Below, piece by piece: positions 13,001 to 26,700 of a stretch of 64,000 nt of DNA. This DNA comes from Acanthornis magna. Taxonomy: Eukaryota > Chordata > Aves > Passeriformes > Acanthizidae. The DNA lies in NCBI GenBank assembly GCA_036785705.1, contig JAWUZG010000365.1:310001-374000 (forward strand). The letters are read 5' to 3'. The position numbers were made by a program, and so were the translations under genes. Numbering within the stretch: position 1 is the first letter of the stretch; each line of letters begins with the position of its first letter. The notes beneath the pieces are model-generated. The model ran no database searches. It had not been told where the DNA came from and saw nothing but the letters and a program-made list of their open reading frames with translations.

Positions 13001-16000
13001 GCAGGGGAATTTTGGGTTTCATGTGAAAGATGCTGGGAGGAGGAAGCTGTGGGGCTGGGGGAGGGCACACAGGCTGCTTCCAGCTGGTGTGAAGGGCTGA
13101 TCTGCTGTGCATTCATTGCCCCTTGGTTTTGTGACAAGCAAACTTGTTCAAATAGGTTTTCAAAGAAAACCAGAAAATGGGTCTGTCTTAAGCTCCAGTG
13201 TTTCTATCCTCTGAAACTCTCCTTTCTTTTTCATCACCTTCCTTCAGAGGTGAGCCATAATTAAGCTAAAAATAACAAAGCTGCTTCAGATTTTATCTCC
13301 TCTGGTGTCTCACTGCACCTGAGAGGTTAAAGCATTTATTTTACAAAAGAAGCCCACATACAGAAAATTTTGGTTTTGTTTTGATGTTATGTGTACTGAT
13401 GATCATGAATGAACATATTTTATGAGTATTAAATATTGCAGGCTAGGTTCAACCATAATAATTGGTAAGTTTCCTGGAATTGCATGAATATATAATGAAT
13501 TTTTATTAGACTTAATAAAAAAACTGAAGGAAATTTTATGCATAGATATGTATCCAGAATTTTATTAAAAATGTAAATGCATTATAAAGCAGTAAAAGAC
13601 AATAATGTCTACCAAAAATATATATTACAATATTTTGTTTTGGATAGTGTTAATTTGTGTCAAATTCAAGCAATTGATAATTCTGTTTTTTTCTCTTTTT
13701 TTTTATTGAAGCTGATTGTGGGTGGACTAATTTACTCTTGGGACATGAGTACCTGTCCAGGAGAGCTCTGGGGGACGTTTCGCTATCAAGTCCCTCAGTT
13801 GCATTCCTAAATTCAGGTGAAGATGAATCTGTCTTCTGTCTTGTCTTTCCTTTTCGGCTTGAGCAAGTCTTGCTGCAAGTGAATGTGTTAAAATACAGTG
13901 AAAGAGGAGGCATGAAACTGATTTTTATCCCCAGGCTGTAGTCACATGTCACAGATCAAGGTTATAAGAAACTGTGGGTTTCAGTATGGCAGGGAGCAGA
14001 CACTGCTGTGGCTCCTGTAGGTTCTGTTCCTATGGGGGAAATGATCAGGCTTGGTCCTTCAGCCTGTCTCAGAGAGGAGTTCTGTGTGTCATTGCGCTCA
14101 CACATTGTACAGAGCCCTGTCCTTAGGACATCATTTTAACATGAACTCTTTGATTTCTTACACAAAAAATTTAGGAGCCGTGCGATCGGTATTTGCGTAA
14201 TCTAGGTTTTATATTTCAAATAAGAAAATGTTCGATGGATGTGACCAAAAGGCAGCTTTAGCCAGTCTTGCCATCTGAGCACCCCTCAGCCCCACCGCTG
14301 TTTGGCTGCAAAGCACATGTCACAGAGTATGGTCGTGTCCAGTGAGCCCATGCCCTGGGCTCCCCAGAACTGGAGAATGGAAATGACAGATTCCTGTTAG
14401 GGCCAGGTCCAGTTTGGTTTTTGCATTCAACCAAGTTTACAGCAGACACAGAATATTCCTGTCATATATCCTGTTCCTTCTATCCCCCTCCATGTCTCCT
14501 TTCCCAAGACCATAGAGTGGAATAGAAGATACGTTGATTTCTTGTTCTTGCTCTGTAAAAGAAGTAAAGCCCAGCAGCTTAACAGGCTTCAACTGTCTGA
14601 AGCTACTGCACACATCTTTAGTGTCAGCATTTTATTTTTGCAAACAAAAACAAAGTCTAAAAAAACCCCATGTGATTTTGAAGCATTAAAAATGCCTTTT
14701 TCTTTCCCCTTTTAAAACAAAGCATTAAATAAAATAAAAAGAGATTCCAAACCCGAATGTCCTGCTGCTTTTAGAAAATTCATCTCAAAATCCCTTTGAG
14801 TGTAACGAATTAATAGAGCATGTAGCTGTTTAAACTTAAGGTGGGGATACAGATGCCTTAAATCACAGAAACTAAAGACAGAGCAGACTTTACAGTATTT
14901 AAACTTCTGCATGTAAAATGATGCCATTGTTGCTTGTAAATATGCCAAAAGCCTCCTGTAGTGTCTTGTAAATATGCTAAGAATCCCCTGTAGTTAATTC
15001 TCCCACTACTGTTATAAATGAGAGCAAAGAAAATGTATTTCTTACATTATAGCCTCATTTCCCAGGTGTAAATCTGCTGTTTTGTTTGGCATTACCAGCT
15101 CTGCTCCTTGACTGACAGGTTTCAAAGTTTGCCATAATTGTGAGCTGTGCTCTCATTCACTGTGCTTTAGAATCAGCAGGGAGTGGTACTCTGTGCTGTT
15201 TTCTCAAAGAAAGGGCATTACAGTGGCAGCATCTAATAAATCCTGAAAGCATCCCCCCCTCTCTTGGTATCTTTCAAATTCCTGTAATAGCACCATTTCC
15301 TTTCCGTTGAAGCATCATAGTCTGAGCTGTGGTAATTATAATTGTCTTAGAACTCCTATTATAAACCGGAGTTTCTCTGTGTTATGGAAAAAATGGTGTA
15401 AGTAGGCCTGACACACTGTCTATCAAATGCTATTCTGTGCTTGCTTCCTAATATTCATTCCAGGAGCAAAACAGTACAGGTAGAAAATGAGAAAAACTCC
15501 AGGAAATCCTGGTTAGCTACAGTGAAAGAGGGGCTGGCATACAAGTGCTGCACTGGAGAAAAGGTGCCAGGGCACCTTTCCATGGCCTGCCAAAGCATCA
15601 CTCAGCGGCAAAGTCATGTAAGGTTCGAAGTCTGAGCAGTGCCATGGAGGGGCTGCTCACAGCACAAGGTGCTTTTCTTCAGGGGCTGCTTTTCTCCAGG
15701 GGTCTGCTCTGGTCCAGTCGAGAGTCCTGTCCTGGGTGCAGCAGCCTCGTGGACCTGGACAGATCCTGCTTGGGGTACTCTGATGCTACATGGGCTATTC
15801 TGGGGGAGGGTCAGAACAAACATCATGAGCCTGAGCCAGCTCCTCAGTTTGCAAAGTGAGATTGTGCTCCAGCAGCACAGACCACAGACCTTTCTGGTCT
15901 CTCCCAGCAGGGACCAATTCACAGGACAGATACACAGTGATAAAATTGGTTTTCAACTTTGTGTTTCACTGAGATTTGGGACAGAGGCAGAAGTATTTAG

Positions 16001-19000
16001 GGTCAGTTCGGGGTTCAGAAAAAAATGAGTAAATATTGCATTTTCATTGTGCAAATCTGATTTTCCCACTGATTGCAGAGCCAGCAGTAAGGTACATCAT
16101 TAAAATACTAATTCAGAAGTCATTTATGATGTACTAAAACTGGCATACCCCTATTGAGTAATGTACTGCAGTCAGTAGAATTTATCTGCAATGATGCCAC
16201 GTTCTGAAGAGGGACACTGTTTGGTCAGATCTCTCTGTTTAGTCTTTAATCATTCTTCTTTTCTTCTTGAAAAATCTGCTGCAACTGTTGAGATTCAGTT
16301 TCCTGTATTTTCCTGACTGCTCTCTGTTTGTTTCACTGTATGGTTGAAAATTTATTATTTTAGACAAAATGTATTATTTTATTGTCTTGTTTGGTGTGTA
16401 AGATCCTGAGTACTTGGACAGACCTCAGTACTACCACCCTAACAATCCTGTAGGTTCTGCTAAAATAGGATCATATTTCTCTTATTATGTTCTTCAATGT
16501 GAAAAGCACAGTTTACATGCCTATTTAAATACCCTCTTTCTGCTATTTATTATTTTATGTGCTGTTTTTCACCTTTCGGCACGAGCCAATATAATTGCCT
16601 TTATGTACTTTCAGGTGAAGAATGATTTACTCACCAGACCAAAAAAAAAAGTTATTGGGCATAAATAAGTTCTGAGTGTGTCCCAACATTCTTGTATTTA
16701 TTGCAAGTTCAAGAGAGAGTGCTACCTAGTTTGAGAGCAATTCTTTGCAGAAAATAGATTGCAAAAAGTGCAGCATGTGTCTAGAGAGTTTTCAAAACCA
16801 CAATTCTATTTGTGGTGCAAGGAACAAAGAACTGTGAAATACATGGTAAAACATAATGCACAGTGATTTTTACATACCAAAGGTGCTGACACATACTAAA
16901 AGACACATGTGCTAACAAAGACCTGAATGTTAAAGGTCTGTTTAAAAGCTGAATTAAATTCTGAATAGACTGGAAATACTCAGAAATATATTTTAAGGGT
17001 TTAAAACATGAGACATTATGTCTTTCTGCTTCCTTTTTCTTTTGTGTCAGCTGGGCTTTATTTGGTTTTTTTTTTTACCCTCTATTGGGTTCTGTCAGTT
17101 TTCTAGAAAGTACTTCTATAATGAGGTATCTGTAAAAATTTTGCTAGCTTTATTTAACTCCTGTAACTGATTACCCAGACCTTGGTGCAGTACATTATTT
17201 CACCACGGGTTAAGCTGTTATTGTCCAGCAGTCTCTACTCATACTTCTTCCTGCTTCTATATAACACCTCTGTCAAATGTTCTGTTTAATGTTTAGTGCA
17301 GTATGTTGGATGGCTTTGTAGTGTTTTCTCTCTAGAGCCTTAAACGTATCGCTAGAGAGGTGTCAGTATTGCAAAAATGAAATTTTGAATAGTTCATCTC
17401 ATTTTGTCTGGAGTTTTGTTATAGCTTCAATTCAGTCTGGTCTGCATGGGAAGTCCCAACTAATTTTCTTGATATTTTTTCATTAGTTGATAAAAGAAAA
17501 CAACCAGACAGTAAACTTGGCAGAAATGATGATTTTTTTTTAATTGGAGAATGGCTGGCTTTGAGGTTCGTTTTTTCAGGACTAGTTAGAGAAAGTCCTT
17601 GAACTCCACAAACTTTATTCGTGTGTCACTGTACTAATTTCTGAACAGGTTCTTCTACAGCTCTTCCCATTTCTTCCTATTTCTTCCTAATCTTGTCCCA
17701 CTGGAAGTCACTTGAATCTCAAAACCATAGCAAAACCAGATTTTTCATCTGAATTGTGTTTCCCAAAATATGTGGAGTCTTGTGATTGAACAGTGCTAGT
17801 TAATAAAGATATTGTTGGGTTTAGAATCCAAAATCTTTGAAATTTGAAATATTTGAGCTTAGGTGCTTTCCAATGTATAAATATTGATTCTTAGTACACA
17901 CTGGAACAGTCAAAAGTAAAGGTTGATGTTAAGAAAATGAATGAAGACCATACCTTCCTTTTTATCATATCATTTCTGTTCATCTTCTTGTGACTTTCAG
18001 GGTTATCACTGAAGCTTCTTTAAAATTTTGCAATTGCATAATGGTCTAAAAGTTGTGAATTACAAGGTGAAAAATGGAAAGACTTCAAAGTCTCTTGGCC
18101 CCTCCAGTGTATAAAGATACTTTTTGGTATCCTTAAAGATTAACTTACTTAATGATTATTTACAGTATGCGTTATGTTTCAATGAATCTCCATCTTTCTG
18201 CTGGGATATTTTTATGGTCATTAATTTCAATACTGGATATTTTGTTTCAGTACCATCTAACTTGCTAATCTGTGCAATTGTGTACTGTAAAATGGTGTCC
18301 TCCTGAACTTTGCATTTCCACTCTTTCTTCTGAATCCATCCACGTATTTTTTTCCTTCCTCTCTTCTGAATATCTCCATATTGATGTCAATCACTATTGC
18401 AGTACCTTCCAGTACCGCTCTGAAGTGCATAAACTTGCTCTTATACTAGCAGCTTTTCCTGGTGTCTTGGCACAGATCTGCTCAGGTGACAGTGCTGGTG
18501 AAAAGCAATTTAAACCAGCCCAGTGATTGTTGGCAGTCACTCTGCCATCTCTCTCCTCCACTTAACTAAATGTAAACATCATTCATTTTCCGGCTTCAAA
18601 AAGTTTATAATTTCTGTACCCTGCAAAGCTGCTATGTGTACCTGGGGGGATAAGCAGCCAGGAGAGATGTTCTGGACAATGATTTTATCCTATCTGCATT
18701 GCTCTCTCTTTCCTTGCAGGTATCATACCAGTGTTCATACCATTCTTGAGTCCAGTGAGGAGTCAAGAATCACAGCCCACCCATAATTGTCCAAAGCTGT
18801 TTTTGAAAGTTTCCTGTCATACCTGGGGAAAAAATGCCTTTGCCTTTACCTGCTTGGGGTTAGTCCTGCCCACATACAGGGAGCAGGAGTGGTAGCTCCG
18901 TGTTGCTTTGGCCTTGGGATGCTTGTCTGTGCTAGCCTGAGCCTGATCTTGCTGACTGTGCTGCCTTTGGTAGCCCTTTCCATGGTAGTCTTATATTTAG

Positions 19001-20043
19001 GAACTACCTTTTGTTTTGTCAGGCACTGGGTCCTGGGGTCATCTCTCATGCTCCTGTACCTGGTGAACAGGTGAGCAGGCTTTGAGGTCTGAGCTGGGGA
19101 TGAGTGTGGAGTTCCAAGTCTCTTGGCCCATCTCTTGGCAGTATCTGAGGGCACTTACGTGTCCTCAAAGGGAGCTACTACTATGACTAATTCTTTACAC
19201 TAAATAGCTCCCAAAATGTCCTAGATGTAGTATCAGCATACAAGAACAGCTTACTGAAATATTTCCATAGAATGACATTATATGATACATATTTCCAAAT
19301 CCAAAAAAGGTAGTGAGCAAGCTAAAGTTTAATAGTGCCTTTTCCATCTCTTTTCCTCCCCCAGTTTTCTCTTTGAAGGTTTTTACTAATTCTTTTGTAA
19401 ACTGAATCTCTCTGTTCATTCAGAATAATTAAAACCATTTCTTCAGTCTTAAATGTTGGATATCAATTCTGGCCTGCTGCTATGATGATAGAAAACGTGA
19501 TATAAAGATTTTAATTGACAGTCTGAGCTGAATCACTATGCCTGCTAACTGTCAAGGACAACCTGTCCTGGTGATATTCCTGCAGGTTTGCCAGGTCCCT
19601 CAGCGATCCTGAGGAAACCATAGTAGCTCTGTCTGCCAAGTTTTTTCTGTGTATTTCAGTGTAAAAGCGGTCAGGGTACTGAAGTCTGATTCTATTTTTG
19701 GTTTGATTTTTATTTTCTCACCTCTCACAAATCAATTAGCCTTATTTTTAATGTAGATTTCTTTGCTTTATGTGTCTCTGCATCCACAGAAGAAAAAAAA
19801 GTAGTAAATAATTTTTATTTCATTGCATTATTTGATTTTCCATTTTTGGTGCTATGCCCAGGCCCTGATACTTTCGGAGGTGGCTACATGAACCGCTTCA
19901 GGTCTTGCTTGTGCTGACACTTTGGGCTCTTGACTTAACTTTCTCCATGGTTTCCCCATGCTTTCTCCCTTCCCTGGGAATTCCACCAAGAGAGTATTTA
20001 GATGTGAAGTGGATCATTCCTTATCTTCCATTCATTCACTCTT
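7065..20043. other. Gene-free, mostly unique sequence
   Basis: No supportable exon or RNA gene is seen in this 13-kb stretch. It contains an A17 tract at 11733-11749, a CpG-retaining patch at 14179-14234 and an 8-bp inverted repeat (ctctctag at 17328-17335 with ctagagag at 17352-17359). A GC-richer stretch with overlapping open frames on both strands lies at 15600-15860. None of those frames shows family features. A weak match to an old CR1 end near 12018-12050 was not called. Confidence 0.55.
11733..11749 (+). repeat. A17 homopolymer downstream of AATAAA
   Basis: A run of 17 A residues follows a canonical polyadenylation hexamer at 11690-11695 by 37 nt. This could be the tail of an old processed retrocopy on the + strand, or a chance homopolymer. 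I recognise no gene in the upstream 400 bp and see no clear target-site duplication. It is the only A run longer than 10 that I noticed on this strand. Confidence 0.9.
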
Positions 20044-20137
20044 AGAATCATAGAAGCACTAAGGTTGGAAAAGACCTCCAAGATGATTGAGTCCAATCTT
20101 TGGTTGAACGCCACCGTATCAACTAAACCATAGCACA
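20044..20137 (-). mobile_element. CR1 LINE 3' end, minus strand
   Basis: 'agaatcatagaagcactaag' followed by 'gttggaaaagacctccaag' and 'atgattgagtccaatc' is the reverse complement of the CR1 3' terminus. The following 'gaacgccaccgtatcaacta' is the adjoining CR1 3' UTR in the same orientation. Only about 95 bp survive, and a plus-strand CR1 body begins immediately after it. Confidence 0.93.
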
Positions 20138-20139
20138 GC

Positions 20140-20615
20140 AGAGTGGGTCTTGTGAGCAAAGTGGGGATTGGTGATCATCTTGGCCACAGCAGCCATGAAG
20201 CGATTGAGTTTATAATCTCTGGTGATCGGAGGAAAAGTGCCAGCAAAATCCATACTCGACATGAGGAGAGGATGCTTCAGGATGTTCAGGGAATTAGTGA
20301 ATAAGGCCACCTAGGAAAATTTTTTTGCAGGTGTTGGGGTCCATCAGTGCTGATCACCTTTAAAACATCACCTCTTATGGGCACAGGAACAGGCAATTCC
20401 CAAATGTCAGAAGTCAAGCAGGTGAGGAAGATGTCTGTCTTGGCTGAACAGGAAACCTTTCTAGGAAATAAGGTAAAAAAGGAAGGTGTATGGCATGAAG
20501 CTGTGTCAGGAGAGGTTTATGCTGGATATTAGAAAAAGGTTCTTCATCCAGAGGGTGTTTGGACCCCCAGCCTGTGGCACTGCCTGCCAGGCAGGCTCTG
20601 GGCAGTGCTTGCATG
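20140..20615 (+). mobile_element. Internally deleted CR1 ORF2 remnant
   Basis: This holds CR1 sequence from the end of the endonuclease domain into the linker before reverse transcriptase, then jumps to the CR1 3' region. From 20170 it reads GDHLGHSSHEAIEF in frame. In CR1 endonucleases this position normally carries an S-D-H motif, so the catalytic aspartate is replaced by serine at 20191-20193. Linker sequence follows ('gggcacaggaacaggcaatt', then 'cttggctgaacagg' at about 20438). From about 20505 the text changes to the CR1 3' block ('gctggatattagaaaaagg', 'ttcttcatccagagggtg'). The whole reverse transcriptase is missing. Frameshifts and stops make it a dead copy. The last 40-50 bp are too diverged to place. 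Confidence 0.88.
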
Positions 20616-20664
20616 AAAGGCAGACAAGTCACCATTTTCTGGTGTTTTTGGATCACATATAATG

Positions 20665-20725
20665 TTAGCTCCACAGTCTTCTCATTTGTAAAATGGGAAT
20701 AATAAGCTTCCCCACATGGTTAATG
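20665..20725 (+). mobile_element. MIR/CORE-SINE-like 3' fragment
   Basis: 'cttctcatttgtaaaatggg' followed by 'aataataagcttcccc' matches the well-known MIR segment 'cctcatctgtaaaatggg', aataataatacctacc. Only about 60 bp are recognisable and there is no tRNA-like head. MIR and related CORE-SINEs are ancient in amniotes and survive as short relics in birds. The call rests on this one block. Confidence 0.6.
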
Positions 20726-23700
20726 TTTGAGAAACTTGGGTGAAAATGTCCATAGGAATTGTTCATCTAATACAAGAGAAGAGTAAATGGAGACTAATAT
20801 AAAAGTAGGTGCTGTGCTGTGTACTCTTCATTTTGAAAGCAATGATAGTACAGGCAGGGCATTAGAATGAGAAATTGTGTCTTGGTGGAAACATTCTTTT
20901 GTTTCTTTAATTTTGTAAATATCTTGTCGATTGTTCAGGGCAAAACCAGCTTTAAATTTCTATCCCACTTGACAAATTAAAATGTCGCTGCCAGTCCCAG
21001 GAGCTCTGAATTTATTTGGTAACTAATAACTACTTCTGTTTCATAAAAAGATATGCAGAGACTGTAGTGTTTGGCTCTTAGGGCAAAATGTTGGAATCTG
21101 TTCCTGCTGGTAGATTTACAGGAGCAGGTTATGGTGCCATGTTACCATCAGCCACAGAGATTGGGACTGTAAGAGTTCTGCTGAGTTAATGTCCTAGAAA
21201 ATCAGACCAAGGTATCACCTGATGGAGTCAATCATATCTTTATTAAAATAATTAGATTTTCCTATTACATAAGCAGCAATAGCTTCTTCAATATCACTGT
21301 CAGATAATTAATAATGTGGGATTATGATCTCTCTGTGGCAAAGGAGATAAAGAAAGGAACCAGAGGCAGAAAATGAAAGTTTGATGATAATATTAGAGAT
21401 AAAAAAATAAATGAATGAAAGAACTATCAGATTTAAAGAGATATCATGCAGATAGAAATGTATAAAGAACTGGTAATGTAGAAAAAGGAAAAGTGACATA
21501 ACTCATGCAAATATGCCTCATATTTCAAAGAAGACTTTCAAAGAAATATTCCTGAAATAAAAAGAACAATTTAACAAAGGATCTTTAAAAGTCACAAGCA
21601 GTGTTTTACGGAACATACAATTTGCTCATGGGTATGTACTGCTGCTGGGGGACTGGAGTTTATTTTAGTTCAATTAACCTATATATATACACTTATAAAT
21701 CTGCATTATAGGACATATGGCCATGTGGTCCTCACGCATCAAGCATCATACAAACACACTGTGAGATCAGTGAGATCCTGGGGGAGGACAGAACAAATAC
21801 AGTGCGCAGAAAAATAGCAGAAAGGACATGCCTTTGTAGCATATAACAAAGAAAATTTTGAGTTAAGGAAAAAATTCTGCCCTTTTGACTTCACAGTTGT
21901 TGGACCTTTGTACTGTGGATCTGATTCTGGTCCACAAAGCAGAAGAGTTCAGTGTGCAGCAGGGTTGTTGGGCTTTGATAGGGTGGACTCATGCCAGGCT
22001 TCATGCATTGCCTAATCATTTCTTGTGAAATGAGTTACTCTCGTTTTCATCTTAGGAGAAATATTTTGTTTGCGAAACACGTAGCTGCATATTCACTTAT
22101 GCTTCCCAAGCATGTGAATGCATGGGGTGAGATGGATGGCAGTAATTTTCACAGCTTAAGTTGCCACTTTATCATGGGGAAGCAAATAGGATCCATACGA
22201 GGTACATGTTATTGCAGAGTATGTTCCTTGTGTATCATTTGACTGCAGTTAAAGCCCATCAAATCTCCTTTATGGCTTCTTATATCTCAAGATTCTATTT
22301 ACGTCAGATTTCATGTGTGTATTTCACTAGAGGCTGCATTCAAAGCAACGTATTTCAGACAGGAGAGCAGCTGCTGGCTGCTGCCATGCTAGGATGGAAA
22401 TTCAGGTGAAAAACATCTGTGAAATCAGGGAAAATTAGAATTCCTTGTGCTAAAGGAGATGTCAGATTCAGGAAAGGGCTTTTCTTTAATAATTCTTACT
22501 TAGTATACTGGAGTTTGCTGTCCATTGATCTCATTAGGTCACACAAAATGCTTTGTCTTAGGATGATACATACTAGGGAAAATTCACGTTTAGATATAAA
22601 AGATGAAGCAAAATGCATACGACTGACTAAAGAACACAGTTCTTTATCAGTTGAGGGACGTATGGCATCCTGGTACCCTTTATACCCTGTTTCTCATAAT
22701 GAAACAGGGACAGTAATGTAATGTTCTAAATACACCAAAAATTGTTAAAGGTTGCCTGAAACACTGACTTGAAAATTCAGTACTGAAAACTTTTGGTAGT
22801 GGCTGCCATTTTCATGCATTAAGAAAGCAGGGATATTAATCCTTGGGAAAATACATTATCATAGCTGTCTTTTGGACGTCTGTTGTCCAGTTCTTACTCT
22901 GTGCTATTCAGCTGAGGGTTCTGCTGGAAAGGTTTATCTTTTAAAAAAATGATAATTATGAATAGTGAGCTTTCTTGGGCCTTTACAGTTCTTTGGTTCT
23001 CACCCTCGGTGCATCTGTGCCATGGTTTGAATGATGAAGCTGTTGGATGTGCAGGTGGGTGTTCTCCGTTTAGTGTGTCCTGCATTGCCCCCGGACTCAA
23101 GGGATATGAGTTAGATGCATCTGCCCTCTCAGAACCTCTGCCAGGGCTCTGTAAGTAATTAGGTGGAATTATGGCATATTAAAATATGCTGATACATTTG
23201 AAAAGATGTTACTGTAACAATGGGATTTTTAGAAATGAAAGCTCTCTACTGTGTTTCAAGTCTGCTGTGGCCAAAAGCTAACCTAGTAGGAAACACAGCC
23301 AGCAATGATAGGCTTTTTTTTTTTTTTTCGGATTTAGTAACCTGAATTTCAGCTACAAAAAGATTTTACAGCTTTCATATATATTGATGAGGATAATCTA
23401 AAGAGAGTTTATCTCTGTAATCTAGTTTGCAAGATTAATTGCTGTGCTGTTTTTTATGTATTTTATCCTTACATCCACAGTATGTACAGTCATCCCAATG
23501 TCCAATTAATCTTTTTTTTAAAAAACCAATACAGAAATTGAACTTGAGCTTTTGAATGCCGTGTTAATGCCTGGCTTGGGCAACAAAATGGTATGGTCCT
23601 TTCAGATGAGACATTGTCCACTGCTTTTCTTCTGTAGTGCCTGGGAAAAGCAGCTCTAGAATTGCAGTCTTGGCATTAGCACAGTCCCAAAAACACACAT

Positions 23701-26700
23701 CAGGAGGCATTGCTTGTGTGGCATGACAATGCGCTCTGCTTGCTGCATGTAGGAATGTGTAACAATATCTATCATTTTTGGAGGTAGTCATGCAACTTAC
23801 ATTATTTTCTCCCTAGCAGAGGTTTTCTCTTCTGCTACCACTGGAAAACACTTCAAGTGGTTAATAGAAAATCCAGTCCCTTATCTGTGAGCTTGTTACA
23901 TATGCCTGCCATTTGTTCATATTATCCCAACAGCTTGTAGAATATCGTCATTCATTTCCAAAGTATCAGAAAAAGGCAGTGATCTACCTCAACTCCCCTT
24001 CCTCTGCTTCCACAGACTCAAGCTCCGTGCAGCCTTGCAGCTGCGCGGTGTGGGAGTTGTGTGGTTTTGGGCTGCCCATGCAGTGCTGACAGGTCAGGAA
24101 TGTGAGAGGGAGCACTGGCACTGATTTCCAAGAAATCATGAAACAGTGATTTTTAGCTGAAAAGAGAGTATAGGCGAGGTTTTGTGATAGTCTCAATTTG
24201 CAAGATGATTGCTCAGGAAATGTAGGGGGAGGAAAATGAAAGGGGGTGGCAGAAAGGTAGGGGGACCTTTGGATATACTTAGGCTATCAGATTATAGACA
24301 GCTTTGTGAAAAGCAAGTTATGAACTGCTCTAGGAAGCAGTAGTACGGTAGAGAGAAGAGATGTAATAAGACATTTCTGCATGTGAAGAAAGCGTCTTTG
24401 CTGCCCACCTGATCGTAATCTTACTTTTGTTTTGAATACTGAAGGAAATTATGCATCAACTGACAACAGGGCTTTTCAGATGCCTCTGGCAGTTTGCATG
24501 CCAAACCACACCTTAATCAGTGATAATTCATTCAGAAAATCTTGTAGACATGGGACTTGTGTAATGAAATCACATAGTCTTCTGTGGAGCATAATCCTCA
24601 TCTAGAAAAAGATAACAGTTAGCTAATTTTCATCATTCTGATTTGACATTTCAATGCAAGTCATGTGGTAGCTCTGAATTTCAGGTGAGTCAGAGTGTGG
24701 AAGAGCCTTCTGCACAAGAGAAACTATAGCTTTTAGCATTGAATTTTAATTCTCATGGAAAACAAGCAAACCTGTTACTGGGAACTTGTCAAACATCCAA
24801 ATGAAGAAAATACCAATTTAGAGTTCAGCTAGACTCCTCTCTAATTAGTGTTCTTACAGCGTGGCAATGACCATGGTAGATGCTCTTGGAGATTGTCAAC
24901 GCCTGAGACTAGAGATGAACCATCAAATTCACTGGAGCAGTCAGCGTTTCCTTTTATGTGTGTACATGTTCTTGGCAGCTGAAAAAGTGTTTCTCTCTTA
25001 AATGAGTATGTTCCTATCAGGTAAAGTCTGATCATAAGACGAACAATTGCAGTGTGTTATATTTCACTGTCAATCTCTTTACTTAATTGCTTTTTTCTTT
25101 TTTCTTTTTAAAGCAAAGGCTATGATAGAAAGTTTAGTTTGAACTCAGTTGCTTTTTCTAATACAAACCATTGAATGTACTGAAAATCTATGGCTAATTA
25201 AAGAATTTTTTAATTTAGAATATAAGTACTACTGTGGATCCATTAATTTTGTGGCAGGCATACCTAATACAGTCTTGTAATTTTTAGGAATTATTTAAAC
25301 TAGCAGATAGTTTTCTGCTTTTTCAGGTTCTCTATTAAGCTAATATTTGGAATACCTTAGAACCAAAGGTTTTGTAAGGAATTTTTGCGATGTAGAACTG
25401 CTTTAAAATATGTATCAGTCACACATAGGAACTCGTGGCATTCTAAGCTTCTTGTTTCTTTGAGGGCCAGCCAAAATTTCAACACAAAGTCTTGATATCC
25501 ATGCTTGCCAGAGTTGATTTATGACTTAACCAGAACAAAATTTGGCACACATGACTGCTGAACTCCAGCCCAGCTTAAAGCACATAACTCCTGCGGCATG
25601 CACAGCAAGTGGAGCCAGGTGTATGTCCAGCAGGGAAGGGAAGGTGGTGGCTGTTGGATGTGGGTGCCATGTCTCCTCCATGTGACCTCAAGTCCACCAA
25701 GTGGACTCAGCCAGCAGTTAATTAAAAAGTTGTTATGAAATGTGGCAGAAAAACTTCATCCATGCTTTAAGAGAGAGCTGGTTCAGCTTTGCTGATAGAA
25801 GGAAAAAGTTTGGTTTGCTCTTCAGCCAGCAGATCGGACTGTGTACAGCAACAAGCAGATTTTCTGCAAGATTTTTTTGTTATGTTCCATTCTTGCTCTA
25901 GCACTGTATTTAAATAGAATTTAGGGCATTGTTTTTAGTGACTATAAGCCAGGGAATGTCGTGGGTTCACTACCATCATAATGAATATTTTATTACAGCA
26001 GCTGAAATCTTGGATTTTGTTGAGGAGAGGGCACCATTGTTTCAGTTCTGTGAAATCTCTCTGAGGATCATTACCTTACTTACTTATTTAGTTTTTGAGA
26101 CAGGCAGAGCATTAGTGAATATCAGGAAGAAAACATGATCTGATCCAATTTTAAGCACTTTGTCAAAACAGTAAAGCAAACTTTTCCTATCTGTCTGATG
26201 ATTTCTGTGATTGTGAAATAAAGCTAGCCTAGCTTTTGGACTGGTTCAGGGCCAAGGGATAACTGATCATCAAGTGGAGATCTTTTCATATATCAGTTTA
26301 TTTTTTTGCCCTTCCACAGAGACTGGCCAAATAAAATGTTTTCTTAGTGCCCTGCTCGCCACTCTGGTGTTTTCATCAATTTCACTCTGTCTCTGGGGCT
26401 ACAAGTGTCAGTCAGTTGCAATAAGGTGTCATTTTTGCCACTTCTGTGTTTATTAGGAGCTCTCAGATATTTACTGCCCAGTTTCCTGGACCTGTGCCTT
26501 GGGTGAGCTGTGTGGGACATGTGCTCGAGAGCTGTGGCAGAAATGTGTGCGGCCGATCTGGGCACAGCAGTAATAAAATACAGAGCTAAGGATCATTTCC
26601 TGCCCACTGATAGGCAAGTTCAGCAAACTCTATTTATGTTTCTTGCTTGATGTAAATTTTTGACCTTTATGATTCAGTGGACAGCCTGAAAATGTCTGAA

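Noticed and set aside
15288..15309. tagcaccatttcc, which resembles the start of miR-29
   Set aside because: Only the first 11 bases match, the rest differs, and no hairpin partner is present.
18700..18726. Second ratchet-like site, tctctctttccttgcag followed by gtatca
   Set aside because: The acceptor is strong, but gtatca is a poor donor and no RS-exon donor was found just downstream.
24672..24692. tctgaatttcag followed by gtgagtc, another AG|GT juxtaposition
   Set aside because: The donor is good but the upstream tract is too poor in pyrimidines for a ratchet acceptor.
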